Shown one piece after another: positions 24,191 to 31,904 of a DNA stretch of 33,352 bases. The DNA lies in assembly GCA_964609375.1 (NCBI GenBank), contig CAZSSA010000013.1:1-33352 (forward strand), given 5' to 3'. The DNA comes from CAZDUS01 sp964609375 (GTDB lineage: Bacteria; Verrucomicrobiota; Kiritimatiellia; CAIKKV01; CAITUY01). Every line of letters starts with the position of its first letter. Position 1 is the stretch's first letter. Both the position numbers and the translations under genes were made by a program. The notes below the pieces were generated by a model. That model made no database searches and was not told where the DNA came from. It saw only the letters and a program-made list of their open reading frames with translations.

Positions 24191-25123
24191 ATGCATAAAC
24201 GCAAACTCATCCTCGTCTCACCACATGGCTTCTGCGCCGGCGTGGAGCGCGCCGTTCAAATCGCGAACACCATCCTGAAACAAGCGCCTCCCCCTGTCTA
24301 CTGCCTCAAGGAAATTGTCCACAACCAGCAAGTGATCGATGCCTTGCGCAACAAGGGCATGATCTTCGTCTCGACCCTCGACGACATCCCGCAGGGCTCG
24401 CACGTCCTCTTCAGCGCTCACGGAGTCCCTCCCAAAACCTGGACTCTGGCCAAGGCACGCCATCTGATCGTCACCGACGCCACCTGCCCCTTCGTCACCA
24501 AAGTCCACAACGAAGCTCTCCGTTACGCCGCCCGGAACTTCACCATTCTGCTGATCGGCCATCGGAAACACGACGAAGTCATCGGCGTCGCCGGCGAAGC
24601 CCCCAACCATATCATTGTCGTCGAAACCGAATCCGAGGCCAGTACAGTCACCGTTCCTCATCCCGACCAGGTAGTGGTGCTCACCCAAACCACGCTTAGC
24701 CCGGACGAAGTTTCCCGCGTCATGGCCGTCCTCCGCCAACGATTCCCCGCCCTCTGCCAACCCTCCAGCAACGACATTTGCTACGCCACCCGCAACCGCC
24801 AGCAAGGCGTCAGGGAAGTTGCACCCCTGGTCGATGCCTTTGTCATCCTTGGCTCGGAAAACAGTTCCAACTCCAACCGCCTCGTGGAAGTGGCCCGTGC
24901 CGCCGGTTGCCCAAAGGCCTTTCTGGCCGACACTCCGGAAAAACTCGCCGCTATTCCGCTCGACGCCATCAACACCCTCGGAATCACGGCGGGCGCATCC
25001 ACCCCCGAATATGTCGTCAAAGCCGCCATGGAACAACTGTCCGCTCGCGGCTTCACCACCGTCGAGGAACACACCTTTATTCGCGAAGACATTCACTTCA
25101 CCTTGCCAAGGTCACTGCATTGA
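24191..25123 (+). CDS. ispH: 4-hydroxy-3-methylbut-2-enyl diphosphate reductase
   Basis: 310-aa Fe-S enzyme that makes IPP and DMAPP in the last step of the MEP isoprenoid pathway. The three cluster ligands are Cys15 (PHGFCAGVERA), Cys99 (TDATCPFVTKVH) and Cys197 (NDICYATRNRQ). Glu129 (HDEVIG) corresponds to the catalytic Glu126 of E. coli. GSENSSNSNRLVE and GITAGASTPE are further family signatures. The length is normal. The start ATG has only a weak GAAG upstream. It is followed at 22 bp by manA, with which it is probably cotranscribed. Confidence 0.97.
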   Translation: MHKRKLILVSPHGFCAGVERAVQIANTILKQAPPPVYCLKEIVHNQQVIDALRNKGMIFVSTLDDIPQGSHVLFSAHGVPPKTWTLAKARHLIVTDATCPFVTKVHNEALRYAARNFTILLIGHRKHDEVIGVAGEAPNHIIVVETESEASTVTVPHPDQVVVLTQTTLSPDEVSRVMAVLRQRFPALCQPSSNDICYATRNRQQGVREVAPLVDAFVILGSENSSNSNRLVEVARAAGCPKAFLADTPEKLAAIPLDAINTLGITAGASTPEYVVKAAMEQLSARGFTTVEEHTFIREDIHFTLPRSLH

Positions 25124-25145
25124 TTCACCCACATTGGAAACAACC

Positions 25146-26141
25146 ATGACGGCAACACTCTATCCCTTCGTCCTTGAACCCGTGTACAAGAACTACATCT
25201 GGGGCGGCAATCACATTTCCTCGCTTTATGACCGGAAACTCCCCCCCGGCATCTACGCTGAATCCTGGGAACTCTCAGACCGATCCGATGGGATGAGTAT
25301 CGTGACGAACGGCGCCTTCACGGGTTCCCCGCTTCATACTCTCGTCGCTCGTTTCCGCCACGAACTCCTCGGCCATGGCGTCTGCAGCAGCCATCTCCCC
25401 CTCCTGGTCAAACTGATAGACTCCCGCGAACGACTGAGCATCCAGGTTCACCCCGACAACGAATCCGCCGCCCGCGGACAAGGCGAAGCCAAAACAGAGG
25501 CCTGGCATGTGCTGGCCGCCGAACCCAACGCCAAAGTATTTGCCGGCATGAAAAAAGGGGTGACCCGTCAGGATTTCCTCGAAGCCCTGAATACCGGGAA
25601 CCTTGAATCCTGTCTCCATGCCATCCCCGTCAAAACCGGCGAGACCATTTTCATCCCCGGTGGCCGGGTTCATGCCATCGGCGAAGGACTGCTGATTCTC
25701 GAAGTCCAGCAAAACTCCAACACCACTTATCGCATCTATGACTGGGGCCGCGTCGGTCACGATGGAAAACCGCGCGAATTACATATTGAGCAGGCATTAA
25801 AGGTTATCCGCTTCGAGGATAATTCACCCGTCAAAATCGCCCCTTGGTCCATCAGCGATGGCCCGCACGTCACCGCCACCACTCTGGTGGAGTGCCCCTT
25901 CTTCCGTCTGGAGCAAATCACCCTGACCGATTGTTTCGAAGTTCATCACGACGGCTCGGGATTCCACGCCATCTTCACGACCAACGGATCGGTCACCATC
26001 GAGGCAGGCCCGAACACGACAGCGGTTCCGCACGGACGCACCTGTCTCATCCCCGCCCTGCTGAACCGCTACACCATCCGATCCCAATCCCCAAATACCC
26101 AACTCCTCCGCATCACCCTGCCCAAAGCCTCAACACGTTAG
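25146..26141 (+). CDS. manA: Mannose-6-phosphate isomerase, type I
   Basis: 331-aa zinc enzyme that interconverts fructose-6-phosphate and mannose-6-phosphate. The N-terminus YKNYIWGGNHISSLY is the typical opening of the short bacterial PMI. Zinc ligands are visible as Gln and His of IQVHPDN, Glu of KTEAWHV and His of GGRVHAIG. QQNSNTTYRIYDWGR is also conserved. The reading frame is open far upstream across ispH, but MTATLYPFV at 25146 is the family start. The second half is a cupin-like domain. Together with manC (27552) it provides GDP-mannose precursors; a phosphomannomutase gene is missing from this window. Confidence 0.95.
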   Translation: MTATLYPFVLEPVYKNYIWGGNHISSLYDRKLPPGIYAESWELSDRSDGMSIVTNGAFTGSPLHTLVARFRHELLGHGVCSSHLPLLVKLIDSRERLSIQVHPDNESAARGQGEAKTEAWHVLAAEPNAKVFAGMKKGVTRQDFLEALNTGNLESCLHAIPVKTGETIFIPGGRVHAIGEGLLILEVQQNSNTTYRIYDWGRVGHDGKPRELHIEQALKVIRFEDNSPVKIAPWSISDGPHVTATTLVECPFFRLEQITLTDCFEVHHDGSGFHAIFTTNGSVTIEAGPNTTAVPHGRTCLIPALLNRYTIRSQSPNTQLLRITLPKASTR

Positions 26142-26182
26142 TCTTCGGCAGGGACGGATCTCCGCGCTGTCCGCATTCCTTC

Positions 26183-27253
26183 CTACAGCGTCCGCCGACT
26201 GGACCGCGTCATCACCCAGGCGACAATCCCGGCCACCACCAACCCACCCAACACCCCCCACACCGCCGGCACAATCCAACCACGACCCCGTGACGGCTCC
26301 GCCTCCACTTCCGGCGCCACCACATTCGTCTCCATGGTAGCCACCGGCATCACCGGTGCCGGCGGCGGCAAAGCCGGCAACATCGCAAACCCCTTCATCA
26401 TCAGCTCCGCCGCCTTGGCATCCCGTACCAATCCCCTCGCTCCATTCCCTCCCAGCACCACGGCTACCACCCGGCGCCCGTTCCGCTCAGCCGTCGCCAC
26501 AAGGGAGAAACCGCCCGCCAGGATATACCCCGTCTTGAGCCCGTCACACCCCTGGAAACTCGTCAGGAGTCGGTTGTGATTCCTCATGATGAACGCCCCG
26601 TTCCTGAATCCCCGCTCCTTCACCGAGGTATACCGGAGAATATCTGTCTTGTTGATCAACTCCCTGGCCAATATGGCAAGATCCCGCGCCGTCGAAACAT
26701 CCGGTTCCTGCCCGTTTGCCGGCGGCAGGCCATGCACCGAATGGAACTTGGTATTGGTCATTCCAAGCACCACCGCTTTCTGGTTCATCAACTCCACAAA
26801 GGCATCTTTCCCTCCGCTCACATGGTGCGCTAACGCCACAGCAGCATCATTGGCCGACTGGATCATCAGCGCATATAAAAGATCCTCCACGGAAAAGACT
26901 TCCTTCTCTGCCAGATAGACCTGCGACCCTCCCGTCTTCGACGCTTCCGCCGTCACGGTCACCATATTACTCGGATTGATCTGGCCGTTCCCGACGCGCT
27001 CCAAAATAATCATCATATCCATCAATTTGATCACGCTCGCCGGGTACCCCTGGGCATCCGCCTTGTCCTCGAACAACACTTGCCCCGTCGCGGCATCCAT
27101 CACAATGGCCCCCAGATAAGGATCTGCCGATCTCACCGCCACCGCCGCCCGGCCACTCCCCGGCTTCTTGACCGCCGCATCAGCACACACCGCCACACTC
27201 AGCACCATTGCCACTATTCCAAACCCAACCCATTGCTTCCAAACGCGCACCAT
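26183..27253 (-). CDS. D-alanyl-D-alanine carboxypeptidase (PBP5-like, S11)
   Basis: 356-aa exported penicillin-binding protein that trims the terminal D-Ala of peptidoglycan stem peptides. Residues about 1-28 form the signal peptide. The active-site motifs are SVIK (Ser73-Lys76), SAN (Ser133-Asn135) and KTG (240-242), in normal order and spacing. After a Pro-rich linker (about 285-325) the C-terminus is a true membrane helix (WIVPAVWGVLGGLVVAGIVA) with a basic end, instead of the amphipathic helix of E. coli PBP5. ATG 27253 has AGGAG at 6 nt and is preferred; the ATG at 27259 directly abuts that site. It converges with manA (41-bp gap) and diverges from manC. Confidence 0.94.
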   Translation of the reverse strand: MVRVWKQWVGFGIVAMVLSVAVCADAAVKKPGSGRAAVAVRSADPYLGAIVMDAATGQVLFEDKADAQGYPASVIKLMDMMIILERVGNGQINPSNMVTVTAEASKTGGSQVYLAEKEVFSVEDLLYALMIQSANDAAVALAHHVSGGKDAFVELMNQKAVVLGMTNTKFHSVHGLPPANGQEPDVSTARDLAILARELINKTDILRYTSVKERGFRNGAFIMRNHNRLLTSFQGCDGLKTGYILAGGFSLVATAERNGRRVVAVVLGGNGARGLVRDAKAAELMMKGFAMLPALPPPAPVMPVATMETNVVAPEVEAEPSRGRGWIVPAVWGVLGGLVVAGIVAWVMTRSSRRTL

Positions 27254-27329
27254 GTTCATCTCCTTTGATTAACCGACAAAAATCGAGCGGACTCTACCGC
27301 ATCCCCCTCCCCCTGTCCACTCCCCGCCA

Positions 27330-27343
27330 TTCATAATTCATAA
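27330..27343. repeat. Heptamer repeat pair TTCATAA
   Basis: Two exact copies of TTCATAA, followed by TACGTCA. This is the first of four different repeat families in the 298-bp region between dacA-type and manC genes. Confidence 0.6.
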
Positions 27344-27363
27344 TACGTCATTGGATACACTGG

Positions 27364-27391
27364 TCTAATGTCTAAAGTCCAGGGTCTATGG
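27364..27391. repeat. Heptamer repeat, TCTAAAG/TCTAGGG family, second copy
   Basis: TCTAATG, TCTAAAG, TCCAGGG, TCTATGG, then TCTCTTC. It is the same family as 23527-23560, more degenerate, in the same orientation. Confidence 0.75.
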
Positions 27392-27419
27392 TCTCTTCCT
27401 CCTCCCCCCCCTCTCCCCT

Positions 27420-27447
27420 CCTGAACCCCGAACCCTAAACCCTGAAC
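27420..27447. repeat. Heptamer repeat, CCTGAAC family
   Basis: CCTGAAC, CCCGAAC, CCTAAAC, CCTGAAC, then CCTACCC. It is preceded by a C-rich tract, as in the other copies of this family. Confidence 0.85.
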
Positions 27448-27505
27448 CCTACCCCCCTCCCGCAACTTGCACAATTCCCCTCTTTCTGGTAACCACATCC
27501 GCAAT

Positions 27506-27540
27506 ATCTGCAATTTGAAATCTCATATCTGAAATCCAAT
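27506..27540. repeat. Heptamer repeat, ATCTGAA family, abutting manC
   Basis: ATCTGCA, ATTTGAA, ATCTCAT, ATCTGAA, ATCCAAT, all beginning with AT at exact 7-base steps. It ends just before the manC ribosome-binding site (TTGGAG, 27540-27545), so it would form much of the manC leader. Confidence 0.7.
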
Positions 27541-27551
27541 TGGAGCCAATC

Positions 27552-28646
27552 ATGCGACACGCCTTGATCATCGCCGGCGGATCCGGCACCCGTCTCTGGC
27601 CCATGAGCCGAGAGTCCGCCCCGAAACAACTCCTCCCCTTCATCAACGGCAACAACCTCGTCCAAATCGCCGCCCACCGGCTCGAAGGCCTCGTCCCTCC
27701 TGCCCGTCGCCACATCTGCGCCGCCTCTCGCCATGAAACCCTCATCCGCCAGTCACTCCCTGAACTGGGGCCCTCGCAATTCCTCGGCGAACCCTGCGGC
27801 CGCGATACCCTCAACGCCGTCGGCTTCAGCGCCGCCATCATCGCCCTCTCCGATCCCGACGCCGTCATCGCCGTCTTCACCGCCGACCATATCATCGAAC
27901 CCATCGCTGACTTCCTGAAAATCGTGGAAACCGGGTTCCGCGTCGCCGAACAAAACACCTCCACCCTCGTCACCTTCGGCATTACCCCCACCCACGCCGC
28001 CACCAGCTATGGTTACCTGCAACTCGGTGCCGATGCAGGCAACGGCGCCCGGCAAGTGGAGCAGTTCAAGGAAAAACCTGAACTGGCCACCGCCACCCAA
28101 TACTTCAACGCTGGCCCCTCCCGCTACTTATGGAACAGCGGCATGTTCGTCTGGCGCGCCAGCACCCTTCTGGACTGCATCCGCCGCTACCACCCGGAAA
28201 ACTTCACAGGCCTCTCGACCATCGTCGCCGCCTGGAATACCCCCGACCGCAACGCCGTTCTCGAGCGCGTCTATCCCACACTAAAAAAAATCAGCGTGGA
28301 TTTCGCCGTCATGGAACCCGCCTCCCGCGATCCCGCCATCACCGTCGCCGCCGTCCCCATGCCCTTGAGCTGGCTCGATGTCGGCAGTTGGCCCTCCTTC
28401 GCCCAAACCTGCTCCACCGATGCCAATCACAACGCCATCGCCGCCGGAAAATCGCTCCTCCTGCGTAGCTCGGGAAACCTCGTCGCCTCCAGCGATCCGA
28501 ATCACCTCGTCTCCCTGATCGGATGCAATAACCTCATTGTCATTCACACCCCTGAAGCCACCCTGATCTGCCCCGCCGATCAGGCCGAAGCCGTCAAGGA
28601 GGCCCATCAGGCCGTCTCAAAACAATTCGGACCACCTTATGTCTGA
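27552..28646 (+). CDS. manC: Mannose-1-phosphate guanylyltransferase
   Basis: 364-aa nucleotidyltransferase that makes GDP-mannose from mannose-1-phosphate and GTP. The N-terminal signature is IIAGGSGTRLWPMSRESAPK; GEPCGRDT, VEQFKEKPE, YLWNSGMFVWR and SVDFAVMEP follow, all typical of the GMP family, with DVGSW near the end. It lacks the C-terminal isomerase (cupin) domain of bifunctional ManC/AlgA, in line with a separate manA 1.4 kb upstream. ATG 27552 has GGAG 6 nt upstream; the TTG at 27540 would overlap the repeat. It is the first gene of a four-gene operon with the bicupin, the glycosyltransferase/radical SAM fusion and the Nudix gene. Confidence 0.94.
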   Translation: MRHALIIAGGSGTRLWPMSRESAPKQLLPFINGNNLVQIAAHRLEGLVPPARRHICAASRHETLIRQSLPELGPSQFLGEPCGRDTLNAVGFSAAIIALSDPDAVIAVFTADHIIEPIADFLKIVETGFRVAEQNTSTLVTFGITPTHAATSYGYLQLGADAGNGARQVEQFKEKPELATATQYFNAGPSRYLWNSGMFVWRASTLLDCIRRYHPENFTGLSTIVAAWNTPDRNAVLERVYPTLKKISVDFAVMEPASRDPAITVAAVPMPLSWLDVGSWPSFAQTCSTDANHNAIAAGKSLLLRSSGNLVASSDPNHLVSLIGCNNLIVIHTPEATLICPADQAEAVKEAHQAVSKQFGPPYV

Positions 28647-28658
28647 CGGAATAACACC

Positions 28659-29486
28659 GTGACCCTACGCTTCCACGATTTTCAGTCTTTATTGGCGAGC
28701 CAGATCCATTCCATTCAAACACCCTTGCCGCCAAATGAAGAAGGCGGATGGAAGGGCTACCCCCTCTTTAAGGGCTTCACCGCAAACAAGTGTGTATTCT
28801 CATGTCATGTGTCGGTACTGACCCACGGACAATCCCCCCATCCCCCGCATCGCCATCCCGAGGAAGAACTCCTTCTGCTCCTGAATGGCCAGGCAGACCT
28901 GCTCCTGTCCGACGCCCCCTCCCCGACCACCATCACCCGGCACCGCCTCTCTCCCGGTCAAATCGTCTACTATCCCGGTTTCTTTCCCCACACCATCGAG
29001 ACCGTCAGCCTGGAACCCGCCAATTATCTGATGATCAAATGGAAGCGTCATGGCGCCAAGCTCGCCCAAACCCTGCCGTTCGGCATCTTCGACTCCGCCT
29101 GGCTTGAGCCGGAGGAATACCGTTCCGCCAACTTCAAATCAAAAGTTCTATTCAACGGCAGAACCGGGTTCCTCAGGAAACTGCAAGGCCATGCAACCCG
29201 CATCCACCCGGGCGGAGGCTATGCCCCCCACAATGACCCCTACGATGTGATGCTGATCATTCTGGAGGGCGAAGTGGAGTCCTTGGGCCAACGCCTCAAA
29301 CCAAACGACCTGGCCTTCTACGCCGCCCATACACCTCATGGTATTCAGAATACCTCCCCAAAAACAGCCCGATATGTCGTTTTCGAGTTTCATCATCCCC
29401 CGCCCCCATCCCTGATCCAAAATCTCTTCTCCCTCGTGCAGTGGAAAGCACTTCTCACCCGCCTTCTTGGAAAAACATCATCATGA
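28659..29486 (+). CDS. Bicupin protein
   Basis: 275-aa protein with two cupin domains. The first (about residues 45-130) has a full metal site pattern, HPPHRHPEEELLLLLNG with closing His in FFPHTIE. The second (about 165-255) has APHNDPYDVMLIILEGEVE and TPHGIQN, with fewer metal ligands. Such bicupins include phosphomannose-isomerase-like and dioxygenase-like enzymes and sugar-binding regulators; no substrate can be named. Start is GTG 28659, 12 bp after manC. Its stop overlaps the start of the next gene as ATGA (29483-29486), a sign of translational coupling. Inference: it modifies or binds a sugar or sugar nucleotide in the pathway of this operon. Confidence 0.82.
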   Translation: MTLRFHDFQSLLASQIHSIQTPLPPNEEGGWKGYPLFKGFTANKCVFSCHVSVLTHGQSPHPPHRHPEEELLLLLNGQADLLLSDAPSPTTITRHRLSPGQIVYYPGFFPHTIETVSLEPANYLMIKWKRHGAKLAQTLPFGIFDSAWLEPEEYRSANFKSKVLFNGRTGFLRKLQGHATRIHPGGGYAPHNDPYDVMLIILEGEVESLGQRLKPNDLAFYAAHTPHGIQNTSPKTARYVVFEFHHPPPPSLIQNLFSLVQWKALLTRLLGKTSS

Positions 29487-31294
29487 AACTCCTCTGCGTC
29501 TGCACCAAAAGCCATGAACACATGAAGGACGCCTGGTTCCTTCCATCCCTGAAGGATAACGTCGACCTCATGGTCCGCCAATGCAACATCGAAGGTAAAG
29601 GCACCTACAAGGAAGCCGACTGGTCACAGGCGGTCATCTTCAAGAGCGAATGCATCATTCAGGCCATCAAGGAAAATATGGGCGACATCTTCGTCTACTC
29701 GGATGTGGACGTGGAATTCTTCCGCCCCTTCAAGCAACAAGTCCTGAAGGCAATGGAGGACAAGGATATCGTAGGGCACTGGGATGGCAGGAAGGCCGGT
29801 TTCTGCACAGGATTCTTCGGCATCAGAGCCAATGAACAGACACTGCAACTCTGGCAAAACGTGATGGAAAGGGTCCTCGTTTCGCACTGCGATCAATCCT
29901 CCTTCAACACGCTCCTCTTCTCGTTTCCCAACCTCCGCTGGGGATACCTCCCCGAGACGTATTTCGGACCCGGCACCTTTAACTCAAAACTCTGGACCCC
30001 GGGCCAATCGTATTACATCCCCCATCGGCCGGTCATGTTCCACGCCAATTGGACAATCGGCATCGACAACAAGCTCGCCCTGCTGGCCATGACCCGCGAT
30101 ATTGTCGACGGTGGCTACGGCAGCATCCGCCGGAACAACCGGGAAGTTCTCAAGGATATATCCAACCGTAACAGCCTCCGCGCAACACGCATGACGATCA
30201 AACACATTACCCGCCAGACCAACAATATTCGCCGCTCGTTTGAAAGGCCGCCTCTGGTTCGCCTCGACGCTTCAACCGCCTGTCAGCTAAAATGCCCCGC
30301 CTGCCCCACCGCCAGCGGAACCGTCGCCAAAAACTTAGGGACTGGCTTCCTGAAGTTCCATGATTTTAAGACCTTCGCCGAACAACACCCCTGGGTATCC
30401 CGGATCGAACTCTCCAATTGGGGGGAAGTTTTCCTGAATCCTGATCTGGTGAAAATTCTCCAATACGCATTCAGGCGCAAGCTTGCACTCACCGTCATTA
30501 ATGGCGCGAACCTGAATAATGTCTCCCCGGATGTTCTCGATGCTGTGGTCAAATACAGGGTGCGGGTTCTCGTTTGCTCTATCGATGGCACCAGCCAGGA
30601 GACCTATTCTCCCTACAGAGTCAATGGCGACTTCAACCGGGTGATCGCCAATATCCGGGCGATCAATCAGTTGAAAACCAAATACAAATCCCCCTATCCC
30701 AAATTGCGCTGGCAGTTCATCGCCTTCGGTCACAACGAGCACGAAATTGAAAACGCACGCTCCATGGCCAAGGCGCTCGACATGGACTTTAGACTGAAAT
30801 TGTCCTGGGAAGGCCTTTACGGCACCGTGTTCTCCCCCATCAGGAATCGCACCCTCATCCGTGAAGCCAGCGGTCTTGAGGTAGCCGACAGGACTGAATT
30901 CGAGGAAAAATACAAGAAGAGCTACATCCACGATGCCTGCCACGAACTATGGCTATCACCGCAAATCAACTACGACGGACGGCTGCTGGGCTGTACAATC
31001 AATCATTGGGGTGATTTCGGAAATGTCTTTTCCGACGGCCTAACTGCCTGCCTGACCGGCGAAAAGATGACAAATGCAAAAAACATGCTCACCGGCATCA
31101 CTGACGCCAATCCCGACATCCCCTGCGCCAACTGCACCGTCTATCACACCAGGAAACAACATCGGTCCTGGGTTGACCTCAAAGCCCTGAGCCTCAGTTT
31201 GCCGGAAACCAAGAACAAGCAAACAAGGCTCTCGTCCCTTTTATCTTTTGTCGTGACCCAACTCCGTCAATTCAGATTAGTCCTTCCATCATGA
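29483..31294 (+). CDS. Glycosyltransferase/radical SAM fusion protein
   Basis: 603-aa two-domain protein. Residues about 1-215 resemble the nucleotide-diphospho-sugar transferase family (GT77-like, PF03407): DIFVYSDVDVEFFRPF holds the DxD metal motif (Asp74, Asp76), with GFCTGFFGIRANEQTLQLW and HCDQSSFN downstream. Residues about 255-560 are a radical SAM domain with Cys267, Cys271 and Cys274 (ACQLKCPACPT) and a C-terminal SPASM-like set Cys486, Cys504, Cys548 and Cys551 (CHELW; LLGCTINHWG; CANC). A basic linker (about 215-255) joins them. No signal peptide or membrane helix is seen, so it is cytoplasmic. It overlaps both neighbours by ATGA, confirming one operon. I know no named enzyme with this architecture; activity on a sugar nucleotide, a glycan or a glycosylated peptide is inference. 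Confidence 0.85.
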   Translation: MKLLCVCTKSHEHMKDAWFLPSLKDNVDLMVRQCNIEGKGTYKEADWSQAVIFKSECIIQAIKENMGDIFVYSDVDVEFFRPFKQQVLKAMEDKDIVGHWDGRKAGFCTGFFGIRANEQTLQLWQNVMERVLVSHCDQSSFNTLLFSFPNLRWGYLPETYFGPGTFNSKLWTPGQSYYIPHRPVMFHANWTIGIDNKLALLAMTRDIVDGGYGSIRRNNREVLKDISNRNSLRATRMTIKHITRQTNNIRRSFERPPLVRLDASTACQLKCPACPTASGTVAKNLGTGFLKFHDFKTFAEQHPWVSRIELSNWGEVFLNPDLVKILQYAFRRKLALTVINGANLNNVSPDVLDAVVKYRVRVLVCSIDGTSQETYSPYRVNGDFNRVIANIRAINQLKTKYKSPYPKLRWQFIAFGHNEHEIENARSMAKALDMDFRLKLSWEGLYGTVFSPIRNRTLIREASGLEVADRTEFEEKYKKSYIHDACHELWLSPQINYDGRLLGCTINHWGDFGNVFSDGLTACLTGEKMTNAKNMLTGITDANPDIPCANCTVYHTRKQHRSWVDLKALSLSLPETKNKQTRLSSLLSFVVTQLRQFRLVLPS

Positions 31295-31836
31295 AACCTT
31301 GGAAAACACTTTCCCGTCGCGTCGCCTATCACGTCAAGCACTTCCTGACCGTCGAGCATCACGCCGTCCAATTGCCGAATGGACGAATCATTGATGACTG
31401 GACCTGGCTGTCGATGCCGGAATACGCCAACATCCTCGCCCGCACACGGGATGGAAAATTCCTCTTCTTCCGCCAGACAAAATACGCCTTCCCCGACCCC
31501 ATCCTGGCACCACCCGGTGGCTACCTCGAACCCGACGAACTTCCACTGAACGCCGCCAAACGCGAATTGCTGGAGGAGACCGGCTACACCTCCAACACCT
31601 GGCACGCTCTCGGCACCTATGTCATGGACGCCAATCGTGGCGCCGGGAAAGCCCACCTCTTCCTCGCCCTCGATGCCTGCCAAACCGCCACGCCTATTGC
31701 CGAGGATCTCGAAGAACAACAGCTCATGCTCTGTTCACGTCAGGAACTCGAGGATGCCCTCGACCAAGGCCACATCGCCATGATCGGCTGGGCCGCCCTG
31801 CTAAGCCTGGCCTTCCGCAAACTCGACCATGCCTGA
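31291..31836 (+). CDS. Nudix hydrolase
   Basis: 181-aa protein with a complete Nudix box, GYLEPDELPLNAAKRELLEE followed by TGY, matching Gx5Ex7REUxEExGU. The conserved acidic residues for magnesium are all present. The upstream PGG and the sheet pattern (WTWLSMPEYANIL; KFLFFRQTKYAF) resemble ADP-ribose and GDP-mannose pyrophosphatases. It starts by an ATGA overlap with the fusion gene, so it is the last gene of the manC operon. Given a GDP-mannose maker in the same operon, a nucleotide-sugar hydrolase role is plausible but unproven. A T-rich stretch follows its stop. Confidence 0.92.
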   Translation: MKPWKTLSRRVAYHVKHFLTVEHHAVQLPNGRIIDDWTWLSMPEYANILARTRDGKFLFFRQTKYAFPDPILAPPGGYLEPDELPLNAAKRELLEETGYTSNTWHALGTYVMDANRGAGKAHLFLALDACQTATPIAEDLEEQQLMLCSRQELEDALDQGHIAMIGWAALLSLAFRKLDHA

Positions 31837-31904
31837 ACTCTTTTTTTGTGTATTTCGCGCTTTTCGTAGTTTCACCGCTCTTTTCAAGCTGCTACCATTC
31901 GCCC

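Noticed and set aside
24218..25096. Minus-strand frame of 292 codons opposite ispH
   Set aside because: Ispecies-independent IspH motifs are clear on the plus strand; the antisense product is Gly/Asp-rich with no motif, a mirror of codon bias.
24819..25145. 109-codon N-terminal extension of ManA
   Set aside because: It lies in another frame of ispH; the ManA family begins at the ATG at 25146.
26151..26173. Terminator or palindromic element between manA and the carboxypeptidase gene
   Set aside because: Only a 4-bp outer pair (GGAC/GTCC) and a weak inner pair are visible, without a T-run; too weak to call.
19620..27451. Telomere-like or phage-end repeats
   Set aside because: The CCTGAAC and ATTAACC arrays recall telomere repeats, but they are short, internal, of many different motifs, and no integrase or phage genes are nearby.
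15022..27540. CRISPR array
   Set aside because: The repeats are 7-8 bases with no unique spacers of constant length, and no cas genes are present.
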